Shown piece after piece: positions 8,541 through 16,915 of a DNA stretch of 64,000 nt. This DNA is from Heyndrickxia sp050281185. GTDB lineage: Bacteria > Bacillota > Bacilli > Bacillales > Bacillaceae_C. Each line of letters opens with the position of its first letter. Position 1 is the first letter of the stretch. The stretch is from assembly GCF_050281185.1 (NCBI RefSeq), contig NZ_JBNNWS010000003.1:186001-250000 (forward strand). The letters run 5' to 3'. The notes under the pieces were generated by a model that was given only the letters and a program-made list of their open reading frames with translations, had not been told where the DNA came from and made no database searches. The position numbers and the translations under genes are program-made.

Positions 8541-10216
8541 AAAACCTAACCTTTCAATATCCTTTACAAAGTCAAAAAGCGTTAGACGACATTTCCCTTT
8601 CCATTGAAGAAGGGGAATTTGTCGTGTTTTGCGGAAGTTCTGGCTGCGGAAAAAGCACTTTTTTAAGACAGCTAAAAAAAGAACTTACACCACATGGTGA
8701 AACATCTGGAGATATTTATTATAAAGGTGCCCTTCTAGAACACTTAGACTCTCACCGATCTGCATCTGAAATTGGATTTGTGATGCAAAATCCTGAAAAT
8801 CAAATTGTGACAGATAAAGTGTGGCATGAGTTGGCTTTTGGTTTAGAAAGTTTAGGCTTTAGTACGATGGAGATTAGACGACGGGTAGCCGAAATGGCTC
8901 ATTTTTTTGGAATCCAAGAATGGTTTCGAAAGAATACGAGCGAATTATCAGGTGGACAAAAGCAGCTGTTGAATCTTGCTTCTATTATGGCGATGCAGCC
9001 ATCGATTTTATTATTAGATGAACCAACTTCTCAGCTTGATCCTATTGCGGCTAAAGAGTTTTTAGAAACTCTGAAAAAATTAAATAGAGATTTAGGAATG
9101 ACGATTCTATTAGTGGAGCATCGTCTAGAAGAAGTGTTTGCTGTTGCAGACCGAGTGGTCGTTATGGAGAATGGCAAAATAATCTGTAACGACTCCCCTC
9201 AAGAGGTGGCACAGCAATTGAAACAGTTGAATATTAAACAAATTGGTTTACCAACACCTATTCGAGTGTTTCATGAATTACATATTGAAGACAAAGCTCC
9301 TTTAACAGTGAAAGATGGAAGAATTTTTTTATCCAAGCACTTTCAACATAGGGCAGCAACTTTACAATTAATTGGAGAAGCAACCACTCAAAATCGTATT
9401 CTTTTGGATATACGCGATGCTTGGTTTCGATATGAAAAGGAATTGCCTGATGTATTACGAGGATTTTCATTTCAAATCCGCGAAGGAGAAATGGTTAGCA
9501 TCGTAGGTGGAAATGGAACGGGGAAAACAACGGCTCTTAATGTGATGGCGGGGCTATTGAAGCCGCATAGAGGCAAAATATTATTGTTTGGGAAAAAGAT
9601 AGACAAATATAGAAACGGAGATTTATATAGAAACCATTTAACCGTTTTACCACAAAATCCACAAACACTTTTTGTTGAGAAGAAGGTCGACATGGAACTT
9701 CAAAATATGGTAAAAGCTTTAGACTGTTCCAAAGTGGAAGCGGACGAACTAATCGAGGAAATTATTCACAGCTTAAAAATTGAACACCTTTTATCCAGCC
9801 ATCCTTACGATTTAAGCGGTGGTGAACAACAAAAAGTCGCGTTAGCAAAAGTGCTATTATTGAATCCAAAAATCATTTTACTAGATGAACCGACAAAAGG
9901 AATCGATGCCTATTCCAAACAAATATTTGCCAATATATTATTGGACCTTAAGAAAAAAGGTGTAGCGATTGTGATGGTCACACATGATATTGAATTTTCC
10001 GCGCAATATTCTGATCGATGTGCGATGTTTTTTGATGGAAGCATTGTGTCGGAGGATGAAACACATAAATTTTACAGCGGAAATAGCTTTTACACAACAG
10101 CAGCCCATCGCATGTCAAGACACCTATTTGAAAACGCGGTTACTTGTGAGGATGTGATCAAATTATGCAAACGAAATCAGCAGATAAACAAACAACCCAT
10201 TTTAACAAAAGGCTAA
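8522..10216 (+). CDS. ECF transporter ATPase, fused A-A' duplicate
   Basis: A 564-residue protein with two ABC ATPase halves in one chain. The first half carries Walker A GSSGCGKST (about residue 38), signature LSGGQKQ and Walker B ILLLDEPTSQLD. The second has GGNGTGKTT (about residue 328), LSGGEQQ and IILLDEPTKGID. Q-loops appear as VMQNPENQ and LPQNPQT. Start at 8522 with GGGAG upstream, inside the end of the T gene. Most Bacillus ECF modules use separate EcfA1 and EcfA2; a fused pair is typical of dedicated (group I-like) vitamin and metal ECF systems. It powers uptake through the neighbouring T and S proteins. Confidence 0.93.
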   Translation: MALIEVKNLTFQYPLQSQKALDDISLSIEEGEFVVFCGSSGCGKSTFLRQLKKELTPHGETSGDIYYKGALLEHLDSHRSASEIGFVMQNPENQIVTDKVWHELAFGLESLGFSTMEIRRRVAEMAHFFGIQEWFRKNTSELSGGQKQLLNLASIMAMQPSILLLDEPTSQLDPIAAKEFLETLKKLNRDLGMTILLVEHRLEEVFAVADRVVVMENGKIICNDSPQEVAQQLKQLNIKQIGLPTPIRVFHELHIEDKAPLTVKDGRIFLSKHFQHRAATLQLIGEATTQNRILLDIRDAWFRYEKELPDVLRGFSFQIREGEMVSIVGGNGTGKTTALNVMAGLLKPHRGKILLFGKKIDKYRNGDLYRNHLTVLPQNPQTLFVEKKVDMELQNMVKALDCSKVEADELIEEIIHSLKIEHLLSSHPYDLSGGEQQKVALAKVLLLNPKIILLDEPTKGIDAYSKQIFANILLDLKKKGVAIVMVTHDIEFSAQYSDRCAMFFDGSIVSEDETHKFYSGNSFYTTAAHRMSRHLFENAVTCEDVIKLCKRNQQINKQPILTKG

Positions 10217-10887
10217 TCATTTCATTGCTCATTTTTTTCATCGTGATTCCGTTGACCATTTGTGTAGGAGTCGTATTATTTAATGATCGGAAATATAATA
10301 TTATTTCTATCCTGATTGCCTTTTTGTCCTGTATCCCCTTTTTTCTTGCATTTGAAAAAAGAAAACCGCAGCCTCGTGAAATGATGTGTATTTCAGTGAT
10401 GACAGGCATATCTGTTGCAGGACGTTTCGCCTTTGCTATGATCCCGGGATTCAAACCGGTCACTGCGATCACAGCGATTACTGGTTTCTCCTTTGGACCT
10501 GAAGCAGGCTTTTTAACAGGTGCCATGTCAGCAATTGTATCCAATATCTTTTTTGGGCAAGGACCATGGACTCCCTTTCAAATGTTCACTTGGGGACTAT
10601 TAGGATTTATCGCGGGTCTATTAGGAAAAGCAGGAATATCACGGAGTAAGATCGTTCTAGTTCTTTACGGAATCTTTTCAGGGATATTATTCTCTTTTTG
10701 CATGGACATTTGGTTCGTCGTATCCATTGACGGTCTATTCAACTGGAAACGATACACCATCGCCATCGCATCCGCCATCCCTTTTACCATTACCTATGCC
10801 GTTTCCAACGTAATCTTCCTATTGCTACTAACAAAACCGATCGAAGAGAAATTAATGAGAATTAAGATTAAGTATGGTTTGATGTAG
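10165..10887 (+). CDS. ECF transporter substrate-binding (S) component, probably cobalamin
   Basis: A 240-residue integral membrane protein with about six helices, overlapping the ATPase gene by 52 bases and starting behind GAGGATGTG. It has the S-component style of small, Gly/Ala-rich helices (GISVAGRFAFAMIPGFKP, FSFGPEAGFLTGAMSAIVSN, then GPWTPFQMFTWGLLGFIAG). This resembles the CbrT/CblT-type S proteins predicted for cobalamin or its precursors. Specificity is inferred from the upstream cobalamin riboswitch and the intrinsic-factor-like surface proteins, since S components cannot be assigned from sequence alone. It is the last gene of the operon; a 142-bp repeat element follows 20 bases after the stop. 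Confidence 0.87.
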   Translation: MQTKSADKQTTHFNKRLIISLLIFFIVIPLTICVGVVLFNDRKYNIISILIAFLSCIPFFLAFEKRKPQPREMMCISVMTGISVAGRFAFAMIPGFKPVTAITAITGFSFGPEAGFLTGAMSAIVSNIFFGQGPWTPFQMFTWGLLGFIAGLLGKAGISRSKIVLVLYGIFSGILFSFCMDIWFVVSIDGLFNWKRYTIAIASAIPFTITYAVSNVIFLLLLTKPIEEKLMRIKIKYGLM

Positions 10888-10907
10888 AGGTTGTGGTATC
10901 TTTCTAT

Positions 10908-11049
10908 GGTGTCAGGCACCGCTCGTGGACATTCAGCTCTTTTTTCCTTTCTATGTGGACAGTTTTGAACATATTCGCAAATTCTAATTCAAAACTGTCC
11001 ATACCAGGAGGAAAAAAGCATCAAAAGTCCACGGATGGTGCCTGACACC
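10908..11049. repeat. 142-bp MITE-like palindromic element, copy A
   Basis: Terminal inverted repeats GGTGTCAGGCACC/GGTGCCTGACACC (13 bp) flank nested dyads: GTGGAC/GTCCAC and a 14-bp inner pair TGGACAGTTTTGAA (10956-10969) with TTCAAAACTGTCCA (10988-11001). The copy at 14199-14340 is the same length and orientation, with about five substitutions. It carries no ORF of its own. It supplies the last 19 codons and stop of the UvrA-like gene. Confidence 0.9.
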
Positions 11050-13313
11050 GAAGATAGACACCCAAGATATTTAGCTGTTACAGATTTTTCACATTGTAGA
11101 AGTCCTTTAACTGTACCATCATAGATCAAATACCCACCATTATCCCCTGCTCCAGGTCCTAAATCAATGATCCAATCCGCTTGAGAAATAAGAGAGATAT
11201 TATGTTCAATTAGAATAATGGTATTTCCCTCTTTTATAAGTTGATTCAATAGAGTCAATAATTGTTGAATATCCGATTCATGAAGACCAGTGCTTGGTTC
11301 ATCAAATACAAAAATGCCCTTATTATCTCTGATAGATAATTTGGCAGCTAACTTTAATCTTTGTACTTCCCCACCGGAAAAAGTATCTAAAGACTGTCCA
11401 ATTCGGATATAACCTAGTCCAACCTTTTGAAGAACGGATAATTTCTCGGCAATATCTTTACTATCTTCAAAATAGGAAAATGCCTCATCAACAGTTAATA
11501 ATAATACATCATAGATGTTTTTATTTTTCATAATATAATTTAATACTTCATATTTATATCGTTTTCCTTGGCATACTTCACAAACTTGCTTAACATCATC
11601 CATGAAAGCTAGATCTGTTTTTACTATCCCCAAACCATTACAATTTTCACAAGCTCCTTTTGAATTGTAGCTAAAAAGAGCAGGTGAAACATTAAAATAT
11701 CTTCCGAAAAATCCTCGTATTTCATCAAAAAAACCCATATAGGTAGCTAAATTCGATCTTATAGAAGTATGTATACGTTTTTGACTTATCATTATTATAT
11801 CGGGATAAGCTCTCATAAGTTCTTTCATCATAAGAGTACTTTTACCAGATCCCGCAACACCTGTTACAACAGTTAATGCTCTTTTTGGTATTTGCACCGA
11901 TATATTTTTCAAATTATGACATGATGCATTGTGAATAGATAGAAATTCATTCCCTATTCTTGGATTTTCTTTAATTGTAAGAGGTTTTCTTAATAATCTA
12001 CCAGTTAAAGAATCACTCTTTAAAAGATTAGAATAGCTTCCTTTAAAAACAATTTTTCCTCCATTGTGTCCTGCAAGTGGCCCTAAATCAATGATCTCGT
12101 CAGCTATTTTTATCACATCTGGGTCATGTTCTACTATTAGTACCGTATTTCCTTTATCTCGAATAGCAAGAAGTATTTTATTTATACGATTTATATCATC
12201 AGGATGTAATCCGACACTAGGTTCATCAAATATATAAACTAAATCACTTAAACTACTGCCTAAATGACGAACCATCTTTATTCGTTGTGATTCACCACCT
12301 GACAGTGTTGGTGTTGAACGATCCAATGTAATATAGCCTAATCCAACTTCTACTAATGTTTCTAACCTTCTTATAATATCTGAAACCACAGTTTCAGATA
12401 TTGTATTCGATATACTTTTTACAAATTCAAGGCAATCAACGATAGAAAGATGACACAGATCTCCAATTGATAATCCATTAATTTTACAACTTAATACTTT
12501 GTCATTAAATCTAGTTCCATTACAAGAGGGACATGTCTGTTTATGAATGATCTTCTCTAATTCATGTTGGTATGTTTTCTTTTCTTTGGATTCTTTCCAT
12601 AAAAATGTTTGTTGGAATCTTGAAACAACGCCTTCATATTTTGCTGTTTTATGCCATTCTGAAGGAGGATTTTTTAACGTTTTGCCTTTTTCATATAAAA
12701 GTAGATGAAGCTCATCAAAAGTATAATCTTTAATTTTTTTATCATTATCAAACAAACCCGAATTCACATATCGAGACCATCGCCATCCGCCCGGTAAGAA
12801 TGTAGGAAACTGGATGGCTCCCTCGTTCAATGATTTATTGAAATCGATAAGCATATTAATATTCACTTCTTCAATTTCTCCCAAACCTTTACAATGAGGA
12901 CACATTCCTTCTGGATGATTAAAAGAAAAAATATTTGAATACCCAATAAAAGGTTCCCCAATTCTGGAATATAGAAGTCGAATAAACGAGAAAATATCAG
13001 TAATTGTTCCCACAGTGGATCGCGCATTTCCACCAATTCTTTTTTGATCAATTACAATTGATACAGGGAGATTTTCAATCTTTTCCACTTTTGGACGCCC
13101 ATAGTGAGATAATTGATGTTGAATATAGGTGGAGTATGTCTCGTTTAATAACCGTTGAGATTCAGCTGCTATCGTATCAAAAACAAGTGAAGACTTACCT
13201 GAACCAGAAACACCAGTAAAAACGGTAATTTTGTGTTTTTGAATTGCTAAAGACACCTGTTTCAAATTATTTTCTTCCGCATTTTTAATAACAATAACAT
13301 TCTTGTTATTCAT
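10989..13313 (-). CDS. UvrA-like ABC ATPase (drug-resistance type UvrA paralogue)
   Basis: 774 residues, shorter than true UvrA (about 940-960). It has two ABC modules: GVSGSGKSS near residue 34 and GVAGSGKST near 470, signatures LSGGESQR and FSGGEVQR, and Walker B VYIFDEPSVGLHP and IFVFDEPSTGLHE. CxxC zinc pairs are at CPHCKGLGE/CPSCNGTRF and CENCNGLG/CEVCQGKRY. Such short UvrA paralogues are common in Firmicutes next to MarR regulators and are linked to tolerance of DNA-intercalating compounds. It overlaps the marR gene by four bases (ATGA). The family-typical end is near KSVTAKYLG; the following 19 residues are translated from an inserted 142-bp repeat, so the native stop has been lost. 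Confidence 0.9.
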   Translation of the reverse strand: MNNKNVIVIKNAEENNLKQVSLAIQKHKITVFTGVSGSGKSSLVFDTIAAESQRLLNETYSTYIQHQLSHYGRPKVEKIENLPVSIVIDQKRIGGNARSTVGTITDIFSFIRLLYSRIGEPFIGYSNIFSFNHPEGMCPHCKGLGEIEEVNINMLIDFNKSLNEGAIQFPTFLPGGWRWSRYVNSGLFDNDKKIKDYTFDELHLLLYEKGKTLKNPPSEWHKTAKYEGVVSRFQQTFLWKESKEKKTYQHELEKIIHKQTCPSCNGTRFNDKVLSCKINGLSIGDLCHLSIVDCLEFVKSISNTISETVVSDIIRRLETLVEVGLGYITLDRSTPTLSGGESQRIKMVRHLGSSLSDLVYIFDEPSVGLHPDDINRINKILLAIRDKGNTVLIVEHDPDVIKIADEIIDLGPLAGHNGGKIVFKGSYSNLLKSDSLTGRLLRKPLTIKENPRIGNEFLSIHNASCHNLKNISVQIPKRALTVVTGVAGSGKSTLMMKELMRAYPDIIMISQKRIHTSIRSNLATYMGFFDEIRGFFGRYFNVSPALFSYNSKGACENCNGLGIVKTDLAFMDDVKQVCEVCQGKRYKYEVLNYIMKNKNIYDVLLLTVDEAFSYFEDSKDIAEKLSVLQKVGLGYIRIGQSLDTFSGGEVQRLKLAAKLSIRDNKGIFVFDEPSTGLHESDIQQLLTLLNQLIKEGNTIILIEHNISLISQADWIIDLGPGAGDNGGYLIYDGTVKGLLQCEKSVTAKYLGCLSSVSGTIRGLLMLFSSWYGQF

Positions 13314-13777
13314 TCTTTCACCTTGTTTCTGTTTTCATATAAAGCTTTACTCACTTTTGAACAAAGTTCACTAAAAGTTATTTGCTCTTCCGGAGTTAAT
13401 ACTGAAGCTGCAATTTCAGCTATTTTCTCATGACCGCTTTTTATTTCTTCCATAAATTCATTCCCTGAATGAGTTAATTGTGTAATAACCTCTCGACCAT
13501 CCTTTTCATTTTTTTGCTGTTGAATATAATAATAATCTTTAAGAATTTTGAGGTTTTTGGAAATGGTAGAACGGGACTGTCCAAGTTCTGTACTTAACAT
13601 TGCCGGAAATTTATCTCCAAAAAGATAGAGTGTTTCTAAAATATCGTATTGATTCCATGTAACTTTTTTTGGATTAATTTTATTTCTCGCTGCAACTAGT
13701 TCACATTGTAATAATGTTAACGCCTTTTCTAAGCTAATGTTATTAGTTTCCAAAATTAAGTCCTTCCCCTCTAACAT
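13310..13777 (-). CDS. MarR-family transcriptional regulator
   Basis: A 155-residue winged-helix protein. The HTH is at residues about 55-90 (FPAMLSTELGQSRSTISKNL), then a wing with KNEKDGREVITQLT and a long C-terminal dimer helix. The ATG at 13777 has no good ribosome site, while GAGGGGAAGG lies just inside the reading frame and would serve a TTG at 13753 (residue 9), so the real start may be there. It is translationally coupled to the UvrA-like gene. A perfect 26-base palindrome lies just upstream over the likely promoter, indicating autorepression released by a toxic ligand; ligand unknown. Confidence 0.88.
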   Translation of the reverse strand: MLEGKDLILETNNISLEKALTLLQCELVAARNKINPKKVTWNQYDILETLYLFGDKFPAMLSTELGQSRSTISKNLKILKDYYYIQQQKNEKDGREVITQLTHSGNEFMEEIKSGHEKIAEIAASVLTPEEQITFSELCSKVSKALYENRNKVKE

Positions 13778-13803
13778 TTTTCATGATTTAGCTACTATAT
13801 CAC

Positions 13804-13829
13804 AAATAGTTTCCTTTTGGAAACTATTT
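13804..13829 (-). promoter_or_regulatory. Operator/promoter of the marR-uvrA-like operon
   Basis: A perfect 11-bp inverted repeat, AAATAGTTTCC and GGAAACTATTT separated by TTTT. On the minus strand a TATAGT (-10-like) follows shortly after, so the palindrome covers the -35 region. This is a typical MarR repressor site 30-50 bases from the gene start. Confidence 0.65.
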
Positions 13830-13975
13830 TCATTTTATAGATTATTTCTGGGGAAGGTCTTTCGTTCCGGCATTTACTAATGGGACCCCTATTTCTTTTT
13901 TATCCTCTTCTGTCTTAAAATATTCACTTTTACTTATTTCACAACAAGAGGATGTAACTCATAAAATCACTCTAT

Positions 13976-14098
13976 ATGAAGCTGGTGAAAATTAACTGCA
14001 TTAATGAATTCTTTTTTACCAATGAGCAATTTGAAATATTAAAGAAAGTGAAGCCAAAATATATTTTTGATGGCGAAGTAGCAAATAGTAAGGAATAA
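13976..14098 (+). pseudogene. Small ORF or gene remnant, 40 codons
   Basis: ATG at 13976 opens 40 codons (MKLVKINCINEFFFTNEQFE, then ILKKVKPKYIFDGEVANSKE) with protein-like composition but no ribosome binding site (ACTCTAT precedes it). The upstream sequence in this 370-base interval keeps no open frame. It reads like the C-terminal tail of a decayed gene lying between the marR promoter and a repeat element. I do not recognise the family. Confidence 0.3.
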
Positions 14099-14198
14099 AA
14101 ATAGTTTCAATGTGGAGTCTCCTGCAAATCATTTATTTTATATATAGTGATTAACAGGAAAAAGAAGTGGAGTCAACCGAAATTATATCTGGTGTTTT

Positions 14199-14340
14199 GG
14201 TGTCAGGCACCGCTCATGGACATTAAGCTCTTTTTTCTTTTCTATGTGGACAGTTTTGAACATATTCGCAAATTCTAATTCAAAACTGTCCACACCAGGA
14301 GGAAAAAAACATCAAAAGTCCACGGATGGTGCCTGACACC
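14199..14340. repeat. 142-bp MITE-like palindromic element, copy B
   Basis: Same length, orientation and terminal repeats as the element at 10908-11049, with about five base differences. It overlaps the 3' end of the BASS-family gene and provides its last nine codons and TGA stop. Confidence 0.9.
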
Positions 14341-15298
14341 CTTGTATCTTACTAAAATACTTATCTAGCATGTGGCCGAATAGTGACGCCAGCAATTGTT
14401 GGAATAGCATTCCGATAATAACAGGTGTGGCAACACTTGGATGAAAATAGGTAACAGCCAGGACCGCCCCGGTACTAATATTCCTCATACCTCCGAGGAA
14501 GGTTAAGGCAACAATGGTACCTTTGTCTCTTTTTAACCATTTTCCTATCAAAAAGGAAAACAAGTAACCGGTAAAAGCAATGAGAAAAACAACTACTCCA
14601 ATCTCGATCAGTTTTACATTGATATGTTTTAAATGCGGAGCAATGACAGACCCGTTCAGCATAACAACAATTCCGATACATATTTTAGAGAAAGGAGCCA
14701 ATTTTATACCTAATGTGTCCTTAATCTTTCCTTTTGTCACCTGATTCAGAATCATCCCAAGAATGGAAGGAACGACAACCATTCCAAATAATCCAGTCAT
14801 TATACTCACTACATCCATTTCTACCTTCTGCCCAACAAATAATGATAATGTAAATGGAACAATAAACGGCGACAATAATGTATCAATTAAAATAAGTGAT
14901 AGCGTTAGAGCCATATTCCCCTTATAGATAGAAACCCAAATAACACTTGTAATCCCTGTTGGAATGATCATTCCTAGTACAAGACCAGTAATCGTATATT
15001 CATCACCACTAAAAACCACATGCCCTATTCCCCACGCCCATAATGGCATTAAAATGTGAAGGATCACCATCGTAATAATTATAGGAAATGGATGTGCGAC
15101 CGCTTGTTTAAGTGATTGAAAATTTGAACCAAGGCTTCCCGCAAAAGTCATAAAGGCAAAAATCCATGGAATTAAAAATGAAAAGTCCCTAATATATGTT
15201 GATAACAAAACACCAAGAATCACACCAACTGGTGTAATAAAAGGCATTATTTTCTCAAGCTGCTTATTCATACTCTGCAACAAAATAAACATCTCCAA
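14312..15298 (-). CDS. Bile acid:sodium symporter (BASS/SBF) family transporter
   Basis: A 328-residue, about ten-helix membrane protein of the SBF/BASS fold. Features include GVILGVLLSTYIRDFSFLIP, FMTFAGSLGSNF, a GMIIPTGITSVIWVSIYKGN crossover-type stretch and a second TFLGGMRNISTGAVLAVTYF crossover. Bacterial members carry organic anions (bile acids, keto acids, pantothenate or arsenite relatives) with sodium; the substrate here is unknown. The 5' end is uncertain: the frame opens with TTG, with ATG two and nine codons later, and no start has an ideal ribosome site. The C-terminal residues GCQAPSVDF come from the inserted 142-bp repeat. Confidence 0.82.
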   Translation of the reverse strand: MEMFILLQSMNKQLEKIMPFITPVGVILGVLLSTYIRDFSFLIPWIFAFMTFAGSLGSNFQSLKQAVAHPFPIIITMVILHILMPLWAWGIGHVVFSGDEYTITGLVLGMIIPTGITSVIWVSIYKGNMALTLSLILIDTLLSPFIVPFTLSLFVGQKVEMDVVSIMTGLFGMVVVPSILGMILNQVTKGKIKDTLGIKLAPFSKICIGIVVMLNGSVIAPHLKHINVKLIEIGVVVFLIAFTGYLFSFLIGKWLKRDKGTIVALTFLGGMRNISTGAVLAVTYFHPSVATPVIIGMLFQQLLASLFGHMLDKYFSKIQGCQAPSVDF

Positions 15299-15586
15299 AC
15301 TAACAGTGTAAGCACCTTTTATTTAGATGTTACTACTAATCTTTCAAATAAATAACTTCTAATATAACTGTACTGGAATTCAATCATAAAGAAAATGACT
15401 AATATTTTATAAAATGAAATAAGAATTACTTATGACAAGTTTTTACACTCCCACAATTAAGAAAAACAATAACCATCAACAAAGCCCAAGGAAAATAAAT
15501 AGCCCACCCCTTTTTAACTTCAAGCGATGGACACAAATTCTGAAACTCCTACAAATAAATAATTCATGAAAAAACTGGAGCTGCTC

Positions 15587-16690
15587 CTAAATTTTCAACC
15601 TTTTCCGATCAAAATATTTAAAAAACCACTTTAAAAAAGGCGGGACGATGAAAAAAATAAAAAAGATCCGAAAAAGCTGATATCCTGTTACAATGGAAAG
15701 ATTCGCATGCACTTCATGAGCAATGATCCCCATTTGATCCATTCCGCCTGGCGCTGCACTTAAAAAACCTGTAACAGGTGATACATGATGCATTTTAACT
15801 AAAAGAAGGGTGAGTCCTAATGAACCGACGATAAGAACGAATCCACTTATTATAGAAAAGGAGATAGTCTTTGCCTTATTCTTGAGTTGATCCGATTTCA
15901 ACAAAAGGCCGATATACCCACCCATCAAAAGCTGTGAAATATCCATAATAGAAGTTGGCAAACTCGGACCATGTACTCCACCAATATTTAATATCGCTGT
16001 CCCTATGATTGGCCCAAGTAAAAAAGGTGTTGGTAATTTAGCTTTTTTTCCAAGAAACGCAAATATAATACAAATCACAGCAAAAATTAGGATAGTTGGA
16101 GAAAGCTCTGCCCAATGAGAAGTGATTTTTCCAGCTCCATTAGATAAATCAAACGTTTCTCCAGCTGAAAAAAGTGGACTCGCCACAAGTAAAGGAACAA
16201 AGAAAATAATCATCATTAGACGTGTAATCTGTAAAAAGGTGACAATCGTTAAATCAATTCCCTTTATTTCCTCTCCCAACGTAATCATTTGTGACAATCC
16301 GCCAGGGATACACCCTGTTAAAATCGTCGGATAATCTACACCCGTTAACTTGGAGATAAGAATGGCGAATACTGCACTAAAAGAAATCATAATAACGGTC
16401 ATCAATAGCATTGATGGCAGCTGATGAACGATTTGAATCAATGCCTCTTTTGTAAAAGACAATCCAATCGTATATCCTACAATAATTAATCCGACATTTC
16501 TTAATTGCACAGGCCAGTATGGCTTAATCTTTCCTATCCGTGATGTAATGAACACGGCTGTCATCGGTCCGAGAAGCCATGGAATCGGCATATGTATAAG
16601 TACAAACACCATTCCTCCAATAACCAACATCACCAACGTCCAAACAAGACGAATCCATTTATTCTCCCAATCTACATAAATATTTTTCAT
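15587..16690 (-). CDS. AbrB-family membrane protein
   Basis: A 367-residue integral membrane protein of the AbrB duplication family (PF05145, sometimes misnamed ammonia monooxygenase). It has two copies of a helix bundle: the first around PIPWLLGPMTAVFITSRIGK and VGYTIGLSFTKEAL, the second around LPTPFLLGPIIGTAILNIGG and GGYIGLLLKSDQL. The paired conserved loops GCIPGGLSQMITLGEE and SAAPGGMDQMGIIAHE mark the family. Function is not established (putative transporter). It is monocistronic, with a full 27-nt palindrome about 60 bases upstream of its start and no gene within 280 bases downstream. Confidence 0.85.
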   Translation of the reverse strand: MKNIYVDWENKWIRLVWTLVMLVIGGMVFVLIHMPIPWLLGPMTAVFITSRIGKIKPYWPVQLRNVGLIIVGYTIGLSFTKEALIQIVHQLPSMLLMTVIMISFSAVFAILISKLTGVDYPTILTGCIPGGLSQMITLGEEIKGIDLTIVTFLQITRLMMIIFFVPLLVASPLFSAGETFDLSNGAGKITSHWAELSPTILIFAVICIIFAFLGKKAKLPTPFLLGPIIGTAILNIGGVHGPSLPTSIMDISQLLMGGYIGLLLKSDQLKNKAKTISFSIISGFVLIVGSLGLTLLLVKMHHVSPVTGFLSAAPGGMDQMGIIAHEVHANLSIVTGYQLFRIFFIFFIVPPFLKWFFKYFDRKRLKI

Positions 16691-16750
16691 ACAAAAACCT
16701 TCTTAACCCGAAATATTATTCCTTATTTATCTTATTTCAAAATAACAACT

Positions 16751-16777
16751 GGGACGGAGGGTCGGGTCCCTTGTCCC
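16751..16777. repeat. 27-nt GGGACA palindrome, copy 2
   Basis: Full copy; symmetry extends outward to ACTGGGAC/GTCCCAGT. Upstream of the AbrB-family gene. Confidence 0.85.
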
Positions 16778-16895
16778 AGTGTGGACGGGTTTTATTTTTT
16801 TTCTTAAGTAATTAAGATTTTTACTTATACCTAGTATAAGAGAGCGGAATTTAAAAGTCTGTTTTCAAACGGATCCACATCCCCTATGAATATGT

Positions 16896-16914
16896 GGGAC
16901 CAGACCCTTCTCCC
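16896..16914. repeat. 27-nt palindrome, shortened copy 3
   Basis: GGGACCAGACCCTTCTCCC, lacking one arm of the full repeat. It ends one base before the stop codon of the MBL-fold gene. Confidence 0.55.
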
Positions 16915-16915
16915 T

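Noticed and set aside
10908..11049. 142-bp element as an insertion sequence
   Set aside because: It is too short to code a transposase; a MITE-like, non-autonomous element fits better.
14475..14681. 68-codon ORF inside the BASS-family gene
   Set aside because: Same-strand alternative frame of a clear membrane transporter gene.
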